64,000 nucleotides of DNA from Sphaerolaimus hirsutus (taxonomy: Eukaryota; Nematoda; Chromadorea; Monhysterida; Sphaerolaimidae). The stretch spans positions 21,228,352 through 21,292,351 of the forward strand of contig OZ038453.1 of NCBI GenBank assembly GCA_964036195.1. Reading direction: 5' to 3'. Positions within the stretch are counted from its first letter, which is position 1. Each line of letters begins with the position of its first letter. This document shows, in pieces, positions 1 to 26,187 of this stretch. The position numbers and the translations under genes were made by a program. Below the pieces are notes generated by a model. The model made no database searches, was not told the origin of the DNA, and saw only the letters and a list, made by a program, of their open reading frames with translations.

Positions 1-365
1 GGTACATCATGTATACAATGTACATGATGTATTTATTGAGTCCAAATCTCATTGCAGCTATACAGAGCAGTTTGTATAGCTATCTAAATACATTTGAATG
101 TTCTTATACATCACATTTGGTGAGGTTTATTACCAGTTTTGAGTATGTAAATGCCCATTCTTTGCTACAATATTTTCAAAAATTTCTGGTGAAATAATAA
201 TCCCCCCCCCCTTGAAAAACCCCCCTCAAAATTTCTACTCTGAAAAAAAACCATGGGGGTCTTTCCAGGAAACGCGGTACTCACATTTGTTACAGAAAGT
301 GAAGAAAGACAAGTGGCTGTGAAATCATAAAAATAAGAATTTCCATTCATTTTTCACAATTTCAG

Positions 366-3300
366 AGTCCCGCATTGGCACTAGCTCCGCACCGAGACAC
401 TGGAAGCCTGATTCCAATCCTCTCATAAATGGACAAATTCCTGCCAAATGTGACAAGTGTCACATCCAAAAATCAACTGTTCCAACCCAAACAAATAACC
501 AAAAACCATCCCCAGTGATATCTAAATCAATCTCAACTCAAGCTCAAGTGACTACTTATGTCCACCAAGAAATTCAATATTCTACACCAGAAATGATGTC
601 ATTTCGTCAAAGTGAAACTAGTGAACATCAATTCAAAGTTCATGTGAACGAAATGGCACATGACAAAACGGGAATTGTTGAAAGTGGAAGTGCAAGTAGT
701 GGAAATTCTAGTAGTGCGACTATTAAAGGAAGTACTACTGATCACGGTTGGTTTTTTAAGATACCTATTAGCATGGAAGCATTAACCTAATTAGCATGGA
801 ATTAGCAACATCACTTGACATTTTTATCTGACTTTTATTTGAAAATTGGCAGGATTAAGGAATTGCTCCCAGGAAGAATATAATTGTGCTAATTGTAGAA
901 GTAGGGAAGTGACTAGAAAAGTTATTGTATTTAAGTGAGTTATAAATAGAGTAAAGTACCGAACTTTTTCATAGTATACATAAACGTAAAGTATTCATTT
1001 ATACCCCAGAGTACAGAAAACGTAAAAAAAATTTAAACTTTTACACATTGTCAACACTCATTTTTACAGACACCTCGTCAACTACGGAACCACCGAAATC
1101 ACAACAACACCGACAAATTCATATAAACAGATACCATCTAAATGATGTTCCGACAAGTTCCCAAGCGCAAAAAAGTGCCCAGCCGATTTCAATAGAAAAT
1201 GATCGAAAAAATCAATCTAGAAAGCACAAATATTCCACTGAGGAAATTCAGGAATTTATCAAATCAAGGAAAATGCAGAGAAGAAATGAGAGGAATAATA
1301 GTGTTGAAAGAACATCTGCTATGGTGCATTTTCATGGCAGGAAGGATAGAAGCGATTCTGAACAAGTTCAGGTAAATTTTTATTTTTATTCTTTTAACTT
1401 TTCAGTGACTTTGCACCTTGCACTGGTGGTTCTCGTTGGAAGCGTGCCAACAGTATATAGCGCATGCCACATTCATCAAAACCTCAAAATTCATTTATGT
1501 TATAACATTACACATTATCTCATTCACAGCAATGAATTCTTTTGCAAAGTGGCATGCTTTAACTATCATTGGCACACTTCCAACGAAAGATATAAATCCG
1601 TGCGAGTGCATAGTATTAAGTCCATTAACTGTCTATCATTTTGTAATTCAGAATAATTTCACAGCAATTCATGTTGGCACAGCGCCAAGACAGGAGAAAA
1701 AAGTTGCATCTACAGCGAGAAAATCTCGGCTCGGCGGCTGCGGACTTTGAGAAGAGAATAGGCAGCGTTTTGTTGGAACAGAAACACAGGTCAAAAAAGA
1801 ACGTAATTGACCTTTTGGTTCCATTGCCAAGTGACACCGATTTGTGCGTTCATATTTCTGATTGTCAAGTTTTTTTGTCAAATTTGTCAATTTGTCAAAA
1901 TTTGCAGAGGCTCGATTGACAAAACGCCGCGTTCGAGCAGTGAAACAAAGCGAAAAAGAACAAAAGTGCGCAGTTCTAGTAACAGCAACCGAACACCACC
2001 TAAAATTCCGTCAACAAGTTCGAACAATGGTAATTTTGGTATATTTACTTTTTACTAGGGTCAGATTCAATCGGTGCATAGGGCGTCACAAAAAAAATCA
2101 GAAGATTTATATTCTTCAAATATAAGAAAATATTATGAAATCGCCCTGTTTAGATATTGATTTAGGTATTTTTATTTTATGAGACAAAAATATAAAGTCT
2201 CGTTCATTTTTTATATTTTCTCTGCGTTTTTTTAGACATAGGTAATTTATTTTAATTTTATTTTTGAGAGATTTTCTGGGGTTAGGTGAAAAACACATAT
2301 TTTTGGAACGCCAGGCACAGTCGCGCTTAAGTGTGCCTTACGTTCCAATTGAATTTGGTGCCTGGCATTAACAGCAAAAAATGGGTGTGCGGATGCGCGG
2401 TGAAGCGTCGGGAAGTGTCTTAACGCTAACACTTCCCCACGCTTCACCAAGCACGCTAACGCTTCCACGCACATCACGAAAATCTGCGTGAAGGCACTTC
2501 ACGCTTCGTTATATGGCGGTCCGACCCAAATGTATGCGTAGGGGAAGCGTGAGCTTCACACGCATCCAGCCCGCTTCACGGATCCATTTTTTGCTGTGAT
2601 TCAATTTTCACGAGCATTTTACAAATGATAAAATTTGTTTACAGGATTTCAAAACTCCAACAGCGAACAGGAAAAACTGAACAGGGTAAAAACACCTCTA
2701 CCGATTCAATCAATCGATCAAACACCAATTTTCGATGAGAATGCAATCATCAAAACGATCGAACGAAAGATTTTGGCGCGGCTGAAAATCTTGCCGAGAT
2801 CCACAGCGATTGCGGAAGTGAAACCTCAAATGTCCCAGAGAACATTTCCAATAGTGCCGATGGCAACTTCTGGGCCGCAGTCGGATTGGCAGAGTGCCAA
2901 CCAAAATGTTGGAAGTGTGCCAAATTTGGCTGGGGGTATGGTGGATGCTGGTGAGTGAATAGCCTGATTTTGTAGGTTTGGTAATTTTGCTGTATATTCT
3001 TTGCTGTGGGCAGGAATTTCACAATGATTTTTTTGTGGTAAAACGTGTGTACCGTATTTCCTCGAAATACTCCCTTGAATTACCCCCCTCGAAATACCTC
3101 AAGGTCTAAGCGAGCTGATGAAAAATAGACCCCCCTCAAAGTACCCCCTTCTGGAATGATGTACACCATGAAGATACAACACCCCTTTGAATAATACCCT
3201 TCGTATTAACCCCCCCCCCCCTTAAAAATTTGTTGGCAAAATAATAATAATAGAGGAAATACAGTAACTTTGTTATAAACAAAGTGGAGTAAATTCAATG

Positions 3301-6300
3301 TCCATTTTGCATCGCAGATACAAACCAAAATGGCTCCAACGACACGGACCCAGGCAGTTCACGAACAATCACACAAGAAAACCTCTCAAATTCCATCCAA
3401 CAATCATCAATAATTGCCACCACTGAACAAACTGTCTCTGACAGCACTGAAACATCAGATTTTCCCGCGAACTCAACAGAATTTAGCCAGCAAAATGTCA
3501 ACTCAAATGCAAATTCGAGACAAGGAAGGATAAATTCAATGGAGAGAAATATCCTGGCGGGTTTAGATTACATTGAACAGAACAATGTGATTTTGTCGGA
3601 ATTGCACAGAGTCAGTGCTATGAGTCAATTGAGCAACGCGCATACCCTGGCGCTTTCCAGTGCCTACTTAGCTAAGGTGTGACGATTTTTCTGTTGATTT
3701 CTGCTATTCTGGCATAAATTCTATTAGAACGTAAACAGAAGGTGCGAATAAGGCGCCCAACACGAGTGTTACATGGACATTCATAATTTCAGTGCTTTCT
3801 CGCGTCTTAGAAACCTTTCCTTTCTAATTATGTTCTAATTGAATCCGACACCTGGGAACAGTCCAAAGCCCTGTAAAGGAAGGTTTCAAATCGTGTTTCA
3901 AAGTGTCAACCATCACGATAAATGTAAAGTAAACTGTCGATTGGCATGCAAAATGTCAATTGCCATGTAAAGTGTCAAATGTCAAGCAAAGTTTCAATTG
4001 TCATGGCAAATGTCATGCGAAGTGTCAATTCTGTATCAAAATATCATGTTTTTGTATACAAGTCTTATATTCCACATTTTTTGTTCAATTTGTTCTTGTT
4101 CCTCAGGCCACACAATTAGCCAGTCAGAATGGGCAACAAAACAAACCATCTACAAGTTTACAAGCTGCTGTAGCACCCAGTGAAGTGGCGCAATCATCAA
4201 AAACTGTTGATGAAATGTTGAAAATGCTGATAACTGGAAATCAGGAGGTAAATTTCATTTAATAAAATGTTTTTTTTGTGTATTGTTATAAAAACAAGTT
4301 TATTATCACAGAGAACCATTGCGTTGGACAAGGCAGTTCTTGACATGTCTCAAAATAAACAAAAAGTTGATTTAAAAAAGGTAATCAATGCTTTCAGACA
4401 ATAAAATTCAGACAGGGAAATGCAGCTCCGCTGACATGTTTTAGCATACTTCAATCTTTCTTTTTAATGTAGAATGCAATATGCTGACATGTTTTAGCAT
4501 GCATCAATGTTTGTGTTTATGTAACCTTGCAATATTCTGACTCCTCACCGACGACTTCAGCAGTAGCATGCACAATAAGCTGACAATTTGCTGACAACTC
4601 ATTGCCAACTGTAAACAACTGCTTGTCATCTTGTTGTCTCCCAGCTGGCAGCGAGTTGTCAGTGAGTTGTGTTTCGCTGTGAAAATTTACATATTCCTTT
4701 CAAACTCACAGAGACACAGACGACATTCAGCAACTCAAAATGAAAATGGGTCCCTTTCAAAATCAACCTCTAGCAAAAGCAAATCAGCCAGTGAAAGCTC
4801 TACAAAAAGTAAATCCTCTAGCAGAAGCTCCACTAAGAGTAAATCTGCTGAGAAAAATTCATCAAATGGTGAAAATACAGTTTCAAAAAGTTCTGGAAAT
4901 GGAAAATCGTCAGAAAATGAGAAGTCTGTGAATGATTTGTCAAGTTTGGAACAGTCAATTTCCATTGTGACTGGTGAAAAGTCATTTCAAAATAACAGAG
5001 TTTCTGAAATTAGAGCATCAACTGTGCAAACAGAGGCAAAATTAGGTTATTATCATTGGCATTTGCATATTTCTTTATCAACATTCATTTTTATCAATTA
5101 AATTTAATGCTCAGGTTTTGATGGCAGCTATTATCAATCATTGAAAGATAATTGGTTGGATTCCCTGGCCACATTGAAGCAGTATGAGACCATATTGCTG
5201 AACAAAAAGTTAAAGTTGGTCATATTTTGTGCATCAATTTGATGACAACCTACTCATTATTTTGTGTCTCTTTCAGGCGCAATTTATTGACAAATAATGC
5301 TTATAATGTGGCATTGGCAGATGTTGAACTGGAACATGGAGAAAAAGCAGAAATTATATGGAAGCTGTCACCAGAAAATGGACATGTCAGTCCAACCATA
5401 TCAATTTATATACTTTTTTCAATATGTAAATAGTTCAACTATATGATGAATAAATTGTCTTTTTATGATTTCAGGAAAACTTTATATCAGCACATCTATC
5501 TGGCATCAGTGAAATCCAGCAAAAACTACTTTCAGTTTTAGCATCACTAGAACAGCTGCCAAAATCATCCACAGATGAGAAGGCCACTGGAACTGCAAAT
5601 GGCAAGATTGAGGACCACTCAAAAAGTATCTCATTGACTACAACATCAAGTAATACAACTTCAAATTCAACTACTACAAGTTCTGTGCAAACAGCTGTGG
5701 TGGACACAAGTGACAGATCTGCTGAAACAGGTAGTTTGGTGACAGTCACATTTTAACTTTTGTGACACTGGATTATGTTCTGTGACAACTTTATTCGTCA
5801 TTTGATAATTTGTGATTTATCTATGATATTTGAAATAGCCTGGTTGAGATGAATGCTGCTGAAACAATCAATTTTCTATCAATCAGTTCCACCCAAAAAA
5901 TGTGTTGAAGAAATTATGTGACTTGAAAAATCTTTCACAAATTTATAAAGTGTCTTGAAAAGTGGAATAGAACCAGTAAATCTTTCCATTTAATTATACT
6001 GGACACTGATTGGGCTACATTTTAAAATTTGACATTTTACATGATTTTTTACTCAGTGATATCACTGACTCTCCATTGACATGTAGATTCAAATTTATAC
6101 CATTCACCTACTATAATTATCATTATATTTATTACCAGTAAAATCTGCCAAACTCAAAAACTCCATTCCAGTTCCATCAGTGACAGCAAATGCCAGCACG
6201 TCACCATTAAAACAAGCCAGCAATAATTCAGAAGTCAGTGTAATGACAGAATCTGTGACAACAGCCACCAGTAGCACAATGACTGTGACCACTGAAGATT

Positions 6301-9300
6301 CAAAACAGTCATCATCAACAAACACTGAACTAACTCACACTGACATTGTCACAAGAAAAGATCATTCTGAACGGGATGAAAGTGTGCAAACTGAAAAGTC
6401 AAATTCAGAAGTCATCTTGAAGTCTACAGGAACACAGCAAAGCTCTGCAGATGTGATAGAAGCTGGTGCACAAACCAGTGCCAGATCTGATAAAAGCATT
6501 GTCAGAAAATATCATGATATCTGTGAAAAACTCAGGTTGGCTGAAAATCTTCAGTGTTGAGTTCATCTTACAAAGAAAAACATATTTCAGGCAAACCATG
6601 CTTAAACATGAAAAGACACCAATTTTGGCAATACCCATGCAACAGAGAAAATTTAGTGATCCACTGCCACTGACAAACATACAAAAGAATGCATCCATTG
6701 GCAGTCAAAATGATGACAGTTTAATAGACCAAAAAAGCCTGATGGACCATCAGGTCAAACTGAGACAGGCAGCAGCCACTTTGGATGAGCACAGGAAAAA
6801 AGCAGAAAGGCTCAGGAGGGAATACAGAACGAAACAGAAAGAGCATAATTACAAAAGATTTGAAAGTATTGAGAGGCAGCTGAAGGTGTGCATTTTTGAA
6901 CTTTTTTCCCAGAACAATCTAAAACAGAAATATCTACCCATTTTACAGAATTACGATGAATATATTGATCAGATTCAGAGAGAAATTGATGAAATGTCAA
7001 TAGTTGGCAATGTGCCAGCAAAGTCAGATGAAGAGAAGCCTGAAACACCAAAAACAACAGCTATCCTACATCCACAAAGCCCCAGCCCAAGTGTTACAAG
7101 TATAAAAGATACAGTGCCACCAGCAGATGCAAACAGCCTCTCATCTGTGCCATCTGAGAAAATGTCATCACCCCCATCAAGGAAGCTGCACAATGATGGT
7201 TAAATTTGTATGATTTTACATTTTTATCATCTTGAAATTTAACCCAACATAAATATTTCCAGCCCCAAAATCACCCAAAGTGGATCTGGAATTGATTGAC
7301 AACAAAACTGAAGATGATATAAGCTCACTGGCCAGTGATGCAAGCAGTGATAGTCTACAACCATTGTCTAAAAATGGGGATATTCCAAGTGATAGAAATG
7401 GCACAGATGGCCATTCAGATGGCAATATAGAATCTGCATTCAGTGTGCCTGAAGAAGTTAAAAATGATGCCTTTATTGATGATCATGTTCCACCAAAGCA
7501 AACATCAGAAACAAAGCCAGAAAATGAAGACCAGAAATCTGATGACCAAATTTCTGAAGTGGATTCAGCTACTGGCCAGGATTTGTCTAGTATATCAACT
7601 GAATCCATTCCAATTGTGTCAGAAATCAAAAAGAGCCCTGAAATCGAGAAATCAGCTGTAGGGGTTGAAACTGCTGTGAACAAAATTTTCAATGCACTTG
7701 TTCAAGATGCCTGCAGTTCAATGAGCCACAATAAAGTGTTAGTCTTGGATTATTTTCCCTTATAAACAAAAATCATGCAAATTGATGCTAAAATCCATTC
7801 CAGCCACCACAGGTCATCAGGCAAACAACCACCAAATCTATTGATGCCATCCAAAGAACACACAAATCTGCAGACATCAGTTTCTGCCCCAGCTGCCCCA
7901 ATTTCAGCCAGGGCATTCCACTCATCACACGCTGGCAGGAATAATAAATCTGGGGATGAGCATTCTGTGAGCCTGTCAAAATCCTGGTCACAAGCCAGTT
8001 TTGGCTCTGGTGTTGGTCAGAGTCCTAGGTCACCATTGACTAAGTATAGTACAGTCATGCCAAGTACAAAGGTGTGTTTTGGGGTAGAATTTCAATTTGC
8101 AATACATAGTTCGAAAATAATTACAAGACACTTCAGTAATCCAACATTGATCATTGTGGCCTTTATAAAATTTTCAATTTGTTTCTTCTCTTTCAGTTAA
8201 TTTGGGTTTATGACAATTTTTATTGATGGTAATCCAAATGAGGCATACATTTCAACATCAATCAACTGATCAATACAATAAATGAAAAAGACTCAACAAT
8301 GGGGATGCTTTTCAATTTCATTAAAAGGGGTATAAACAGCAACACTGATACCATACCTTTCAAAATGAGTGATCACATCACACAATCAAACATAAAATCA
8401 TCCATCCCACCCCCACAAAGCAGCGACACTCCAGCGGCGACTCAGCCAGCTCAGAAAAGCCTCAAAGAACCCCATCATCTGTATCAGCCACTAGCAGCAA
8501 TAGCCCAACACCAAGACAGCAAGCATTACCAGTGTGTACTGAAAGTGATGCACATGTCAATGTACCTGCCGGTGAGAATCTGACGATAAGCATGCCATCT
8601 TTAGACCTGACTGGCTTGAGGTCACTTTCAACAGAAACTGAAAAATCTGTTGCTGTACCAGAAGCTGGCACAGTGCCAAAGGATGTCAGTGAATTACCCA
8701 GTACCATTATGGTGACTAATAGTCTGAATGAGGTGAGAAATGAGGCACATTTCTGCAGACACATTATTCATCATCACACAGACAACAATATTTTAGGTGT
8801 CTGAAATTGTTGACAAATCTTGGTCTGCCATAATTGGTGCCCATGCAGCAGTTGAGTCTGTTGACATGGAAAAAATGAAAGCAGATACAATGTTTGTAAG
8901 GGCACAACATGACTTCAAAAAACTTATCATTGATTTGGCAAGAAAACACTACCGGCAAGCCCTAAAAAGAAAGCAATTGCTTGGCACTGTAAGTTTTTCC
9001 ACAATCTTGTATTTACACTTGCATAAAATGCATGCAAAACCAAACATTCAATATCAGGTAGCAAATGAACATTCATGTTTGGATCCAGTTTCAGTGAGTG
9101 TTGCAGTCTGTTTTGAACTTGGAATACCTGCTTCTGGCAGACAAAGGCCACAGTTGAAAGGTAAAAAATCAACACATTTTCCCTTTTGATTGCACAGTAA
9201 AGAAACTTCTAAAAATTTAATAAAATCATTTTGATTTTAGCAAAACACCACCCAAACCTGACAGGTTTTTTTAGTGACTAGTTTCTATCCATTTGTGCTT

Positions 9301-9902
9301 GCTAATTTGGGTAAAATATCCTCATATCACACCTTCCCCATATTTTCTCTCCATTTGCTCCACTAGAAAACCTAAAATTATACAGACCATACTGATGCAC
9401 TTTACAAGGAATGTCACTGTGTTTTGTTGAATAAGAATTAAAACTTATAACTAAATGTAATTAAACTACCTAACTGGAATGATGGAAGAAAAAAATTTTT
9501 AGTATAAGAATAAGTTTTTATTCATATGGAATATGGTAGATTTCATTGTAAAGTGTTCAGTCAGTGGACTAAATATAACACCAATCCATTCAAAGTGCAC
9601 CCTTATCCTTTCCTATCACAATTTCTCACAATAGGTATTTCTACAAAATGTGCAAGACTTTCCGAACACCCCCCGCAGGAAGTGCCCTGCGCGCGAGCAA
9701 AATCAATAGAAGATCTCAAACATTGTCCGCTATCGATCGAACACAATTGGCTCAAATGTACGATGAAGAGAACTCTTGGATAGATTATAGAGCGGAAGCA
9801 GAAAAATTAAAGAGTGATCTTGTTGGAAGGATTTTCAATGGCGTTATGAAGGAAAGTTTGAGTGTGATTCTAGAGGAAACTGTTGACGGTGTTGCCAAGT
9901 AA
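366..9902 (+). CDS. Large Ser/Thr-rich coiled-coil scaffold protein, CEP350-like (3' part of gene)
   Basis: Twenty-one exons join in phase and encode about 1,697 residues ending at TAA 9900-9902; the 5' part lies before the window. Exons: 366-746, 1070-1371, 1683-1789, 1908-2029, 2645-2950, 3318-3676, 4107-4247, 4312-4380, 4712-5045, 5115-5208, 5277-5385, 5475-5730, 6139-6535, 6591-6885, 6949-7198, 7263-7737, 7804-8071, 8424-8732, 8797-8988, 9058-9160, 9679-9902. Every junction has GT-AG and a matching phase. The protein is mostly low-complexity Ser/Thr/Asn/Gln, with a charged YSTEEIQEFIKSRK motif (exon 2), a heptad-like helix in exons 6591-6885/6949-7198 (RRQ-rich, then YDEYIDQIQREID), and acidic helices near the C-terminus (MYDEENSWIDYRAEAEKL). 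These resemble motifs of the centrosomal protein CEP350, a microtubule and FOP-binding scaffold. No CAP-Gly domain was seen, so the family call is tentative; the gene structure itself is secure. Confidence 0.6.
2372..2602. mobile_element. GC-rich intronic inverted-repeat element, TIR CAGCAAAAAATGG
   Basis: Left end cagcaaaaaatgggtg and right end gatccattttttgctg are inverted. The interior is unusually GC-rich for an intron here and repeats gaagcgtg/cacgcttc in both orientations. In the CEP350-like gene, upstream of exon 2645-2950. Confidence 0.6.
3050..3266. mobile_element. CCGTATT-family MITE
   Basis: Left end taccgtatttcctcgaaata and right end gaggaaatacagta are inverted, with C-run arms. 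In the intron between exons 2645-2950 and 3318-3676 of the CEP350-like gene. Confidence 0.65.
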
Positions 9903-10078
9903 CTTCGTTTTTAATGGATATATTTTTCAACTGTATAATTCGTGTGATGCATGATTTCACATCGGTTTTTCACTCCTCTATTATTCAGATATTTTACGCT
10001 ATTCACGATGCCCTAAGTGGCAGCTTTGTGCTCAACGGCAGTTTGGAATGTGGCGAAAAAATAGTTGCTATATACGCG

Positions 10079-10084
10079 AATAAA
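10079..10084 (+). promoter_or_regulatory. Putative polyadenylation signal of the CEP350-like gene
   Basis: AATAAA lies 177 bases after the TAA stop of the upstream plus-strand gene. It is the first canonical hexamer seen after the stop. Position and strand fit, but AATAAA is frequent in AT-rich DNA. Confidence 0.35.
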
Positions 10085-10731
10085 CATAATAATGCGATCG
10101 AATTTACAAAAATTAAATATTAATAATGCATATTCCATCACATTGCGAAATGATCAGTCACGAAATTTTATCAAATCTACATGTTTTTGGCAAGCCAATG
10201 CGAAATCAAATTCTGCCTTACTTCATGTGGAAGCGTTATCGGAATGTGATAAAAATTATTCGATTCAAGCATTCGATTTGAATTATTCCAAAAATTGTCC
10301 TTCTCAGCCCCGCAATCCATCCCAACCCAGCAGATCAGCCCTACAGATCACAGAATACACATCAATATTTACATAAATACCTACCTACATAAAGCCTGGC
10401 AAATAACCCATGGACATCCATACTCCCTGGGCATTTGTGCATGCCCAATAGTCATCCGTACCTCTGGTCATCTGTGGCACATGCAGGTGTGCTTGAACTA
10501 GAACTTCTACTGGAATTGCATTTCTGGTAATGTATTTAATGCTGTCCCACATTAGTGTTGAACATTCACCGGTAATGAAATTCTGGTAACAATTCTGGTA
10601 TACTCTGCAGATGCATTCAAATTTGATGTCCAAAATACAGATGTCCACCGAGCACACACAGATGTCCAGCGAGCTACATATCCATCAGCAATCAATACCC
10701 CATCTACTTCATCACACAGACCCCCCAATCA
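10085..10731. other. Convergent spacer between the CEP350-like gene and beta-tubulin 1
   Basis: The plus-strand gene ends at 9902 and the minus-strand tubulin ends at 10732, so the 3' ends face each other. The spacer holds AT-rich sequence with CA/TC-rich low-complexity stretches (about 10300-10480 and 10620-10740). I see no gene or RNA in it. Confidence 0.5.
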
Positions 10732-15228
<4,497 letters not shown>

Positions 15229-17107
15229 TTTGGCTAGATTTTTAGGTTTTTCAAATGATGATAGTCTTTCAGAGAAAATTTGAATTCAAACTAGGTAGAA
15301 TCAGTTAAACCACTTTTAACCGCTGTAGAATGTTCATCTGTGGTCAAATGGTCGTTTCCGAGAACGAGTGCAGTATTAACCCATTCGAGAGGTCATACAT
15401 TTGCATGATCTTAGCCTCGGCTTTTATGCATGCAACTGTCAATCTTTCCATGCGTCGCCCTGCTACGAAATGCATGAATCGTTCGGCCATATCGCATCCA
15501 TGCATCGCTTCATATCTACATTGTCGCATTGTTCGTATTTTGATAGCTACCAGGTTCATTGTTTACTTCGCTGTGGCTGGATAGAATTTTGAAAGTACGC
15601 GGCACCCTGTCAAGTCACCAGTGGTGATGGGAAAAGGTAGACCATGGCGCCAACGCCATGGCGCTATTCAAAAAATGGCGCAAGAGTTTATTGGCGCCAT
15701 TAGGTAATTACACTACATTCACGCCAGCCAGCCCATGCTTTTGGTGATAATGAGAAATGGCGCGGTGTTTTTCGTTGGATATATTACCTATATTACTGGA
15801 CAAAAATCTTTGTCACTACTTTTGTTGAATTTGTTATTTTTTAATGGACACTTTGGAGTTTGGATGCAATATGTTACTTTTCATGTTCCTTGAATGTTCA
15901 TCTAGTGTAGGTAAAAAATAACACCGATAAAAATATTATTCATTAAATATTTCATTTCCTAGTCGTTTATTTTACTGCATGGTTGATTGAACACAATTTG
16001 AACACAATTTAAACACATTGAACACAACAAATACAGAAAAGAATGTCATAAAAATACCTATCGCTAGTTGGCAGGAATTTTAGTTTACCAAGCAGAGCAC
16101 TCAGAAATGCATGTAGAAATTGAAAAATAAGCGGTCCCATGTGATGTGAACTGATGACCCCAACTGATAACATTTGGATAAACTATTTATTTTGCAAACG
16201 CATGCATTGCTAAGTATTTATGTCAAACTAGCACACCGCAGACAATGGTGTCTGTCTGATTTTTAATTTGGAGTACTTATTTGGATACGAATTATGATGT
16301 GAGATTTCGGTTGGTGATAGAGGTCATCCCATTCGGAGTATGCAAAATTATCAGTGTAAAATCATGGCTGAGCAAAAATATATTTTTAATTTATTTTTTT
16401 TGTAACGGATAAACTCGTGTAATTAATTTCACGAAAACATTTCACGTCATCATTTCACGTCGAATCGACGCTGAGCTCTAATTCCCGCTTCATAGTTGAA
16501 AAACGCTTTCTCTGCACAGCTATGACTTTGGAAATGCGATTTTGAAAATTGAACATTTATGATTTGTAAAAATTAATAAAGCGTAATTGAGCATAATCTT
16601 GGCCTAGAAATAATCACATAGTCAGTGGGAAATGGGTTAGCCCTGTCATAAAAAATGTTGAGCAATTTTGAAGTTGAAATTGAAATGTGAGGCATTGTCA
16701 AAACCCATCACAAAGATTGGTGGGATTATTATAATGGATAGATATTTGTATGAGGACGCACGGCACCCACTTTCCGCTGAAACCCCCACTGACTTCTTGG
16801 GATCACAATGACAAAATCCAGACACCCATCTGGTGGCAGTTCTAAACCCTGTAAAGTGATAAGAAAATAGGTAGTCAAATGCCATGTAAAAGTTCATGCA
16901 CAATGCTCATTGTCATGGCAAGTGTAAATTTAAGTGTCAATCTTCAGTCAAAGTTCAGTACTTTAATGAAATCTTTTCTTTTTGTTTTGATTGACATTTT
17001 AAATGACACATGACACTTGGCTTTACACTTCACAGAGCTTGTAACTGCCCAGAATCGGGACACTGGTCCCATTCAAACCATACCCACACCAAAAAACCCT
17101 CAAAACA
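15229..17107. other. Spacer between the two beta-tubulin genes (5' region of copy 1)
   Basis: AT-rich sequence without a supported gene. It contains a GGCGCC-rich hAT-like fragment at 15630-15702 and a MITE at 16835-17050. The tubulin 1 promoter must lie near 15229; I see no clear TATA box. Small open frames here have no family features. Confidence 0.5.
16835..17050. mobile_element. MITE with TIR CAGTCCCAGACCCTGTAAA
   Basis: Left end ggcagttctaaaccctgtaa, right end cttgtaactgccc, with internal tgacactt/aagtgtca repeats. Diverged copy ending about 60 bp from the stop codon of beta-tubulin 2. Confidence 0.5.
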
Positions 17108-24751
<7,644 letters not shown>

Positions 24752-25644
24752 TTTTGCACTTTTTCAAAATTTGTTGCAAAATTCGAAATTTTACAAATGA
24801 ACGGATGCAAAATTCGCAGAAAATACGCTCAGAGGAACCGAAATTCAAGCCAAATTCGTATGCATACGTTGTTGGCGTGCGGACATTGTTCACTGCATAT
24901 TTTAGCGTACACTCGAAGGACAGCAATGTATGCGCTGAATCCTACCATAATTTAATGAATAAAAATCTTGTGATAACTTTCGCAATTGATTACTCCATAG
25001 TAAAATCGAAACATTATGATGAAAAAACGATATAATTTTTGGTTCATCATTCAGACGGGTTATGGTAGGTTTTCACACTAAGTGTGACGTCCGCCGACTA
25101 TACATCACGCACATCACACGATGCACTTATAAATTCATTAAACACGCGGCTACAACTTGTCACCGCACGGCGGCGGCCACCAGGCGAATGACAAGCTAGG
25201 CTCAATTTCAAATGCATGCGCCGCGGGTTACATGCGCGCCGGCTAAGCGACAATTCCAGACAGTTATTGATAGCGCATGGAGGGGTCGAAAAAGCGCCAT
25301 GGCGTTTTTGGCGCTTGGCGCCAAACTTCTGGCGCTTTTCACATCACTAGTGATGATCACTACGTAGCCTAAAACGACAAAACCAGTATCTGCAAAACAC
25401 GGAATATGGCTAAAGATAGTCATTTAAAGGCAAGGCGGGAGGCGGGCCCCCCACCCACAAAAACGTAATTTTTAGCTACATTATTAGACTGCATCTAATT
25501 GTGTGCTGAGCGGAGCAAACACTACCTAAGCAGTCGTTGAAACCAAATATTTACGGGTTCATGCAAACATGATAACCCATGCCTAGACCCCAAAAACCCC
25601 CCGAATAGTTTTGGAATCTAGTAGAGGAGGCCAAATGCTCTAGC

Positions 25645-26063
25645 TACCGTATTTCTTCTAATAGAAGGGCGGGTCTCCAATAGAAGGGCGTCTTCAATAG
25701 AAGGTACACTTTTTCGACTAAATTTGAACAACGAAATAAATAGAAGGGCAGTCTCCAATAGAAGGTACACAAAGTACTGGAAATGTACCAAATGACTACA
25801 AAAAAAAATCAGCGAATGCTATGATTTAGTGACTTTGGTCCATTGATTTGGTGCAATCGATTAGCATCGAATATTGAATGAACTCTATGTATCGTCATTC
25901 TATGACCTTCTGTGACGTGACACTTCGAAAAAACCTTGGCAGAACGTGAAAACATTCGCAAAAAGATGGCGAAAGAAATAGAAGGGCGGTCTCCAATAGA
26001 AGGGCGGTAAAGAAGTTGACGAGAAAAATAGAAGGGTGCCCTTCTATTAGAAGAAATACGGTA
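25645..26063. mobile_element. MITE with TIR CCGTATTTCTTCTAATAGAA, flanked by TA
   Basis: Left end taccgtatttcttctaatag and right end ctattagaagaaatacggta are perfect inverted copies. Internal copies of aatagaagggcggtctcc repeat inward from both ends. The TA at each edge fits a TA target duplication. A second, damaged member lies at 51503-51610 beside the LTR element. Confidence 0.8.
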
Positions 26064-26187
26064 TCTATTTATCCAGACTCCTGAGGCAAAAAATTTGGCT
26101 GCGAAACACACATATGAAGGTGCCACATATGAGTTGCTATCTGTTGAGCGACTTTTTGAAAAATTGTGTCCCCATTGTAGCTGTAAA

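Noticed and set aside
2372-2602. 8-bp target duplication of the intronic GC-rich element
   Set aside because: Flanks ggcattaa and tgattcaa agree only in part, so no superfamily is assigned.
9526-9783. Plus-strand frame overlapping the last exon of the CEP350-like gene
   Set aside because: It is the wrong frame. Phase from exon 9058-9160 requires the frame ending at 9902.
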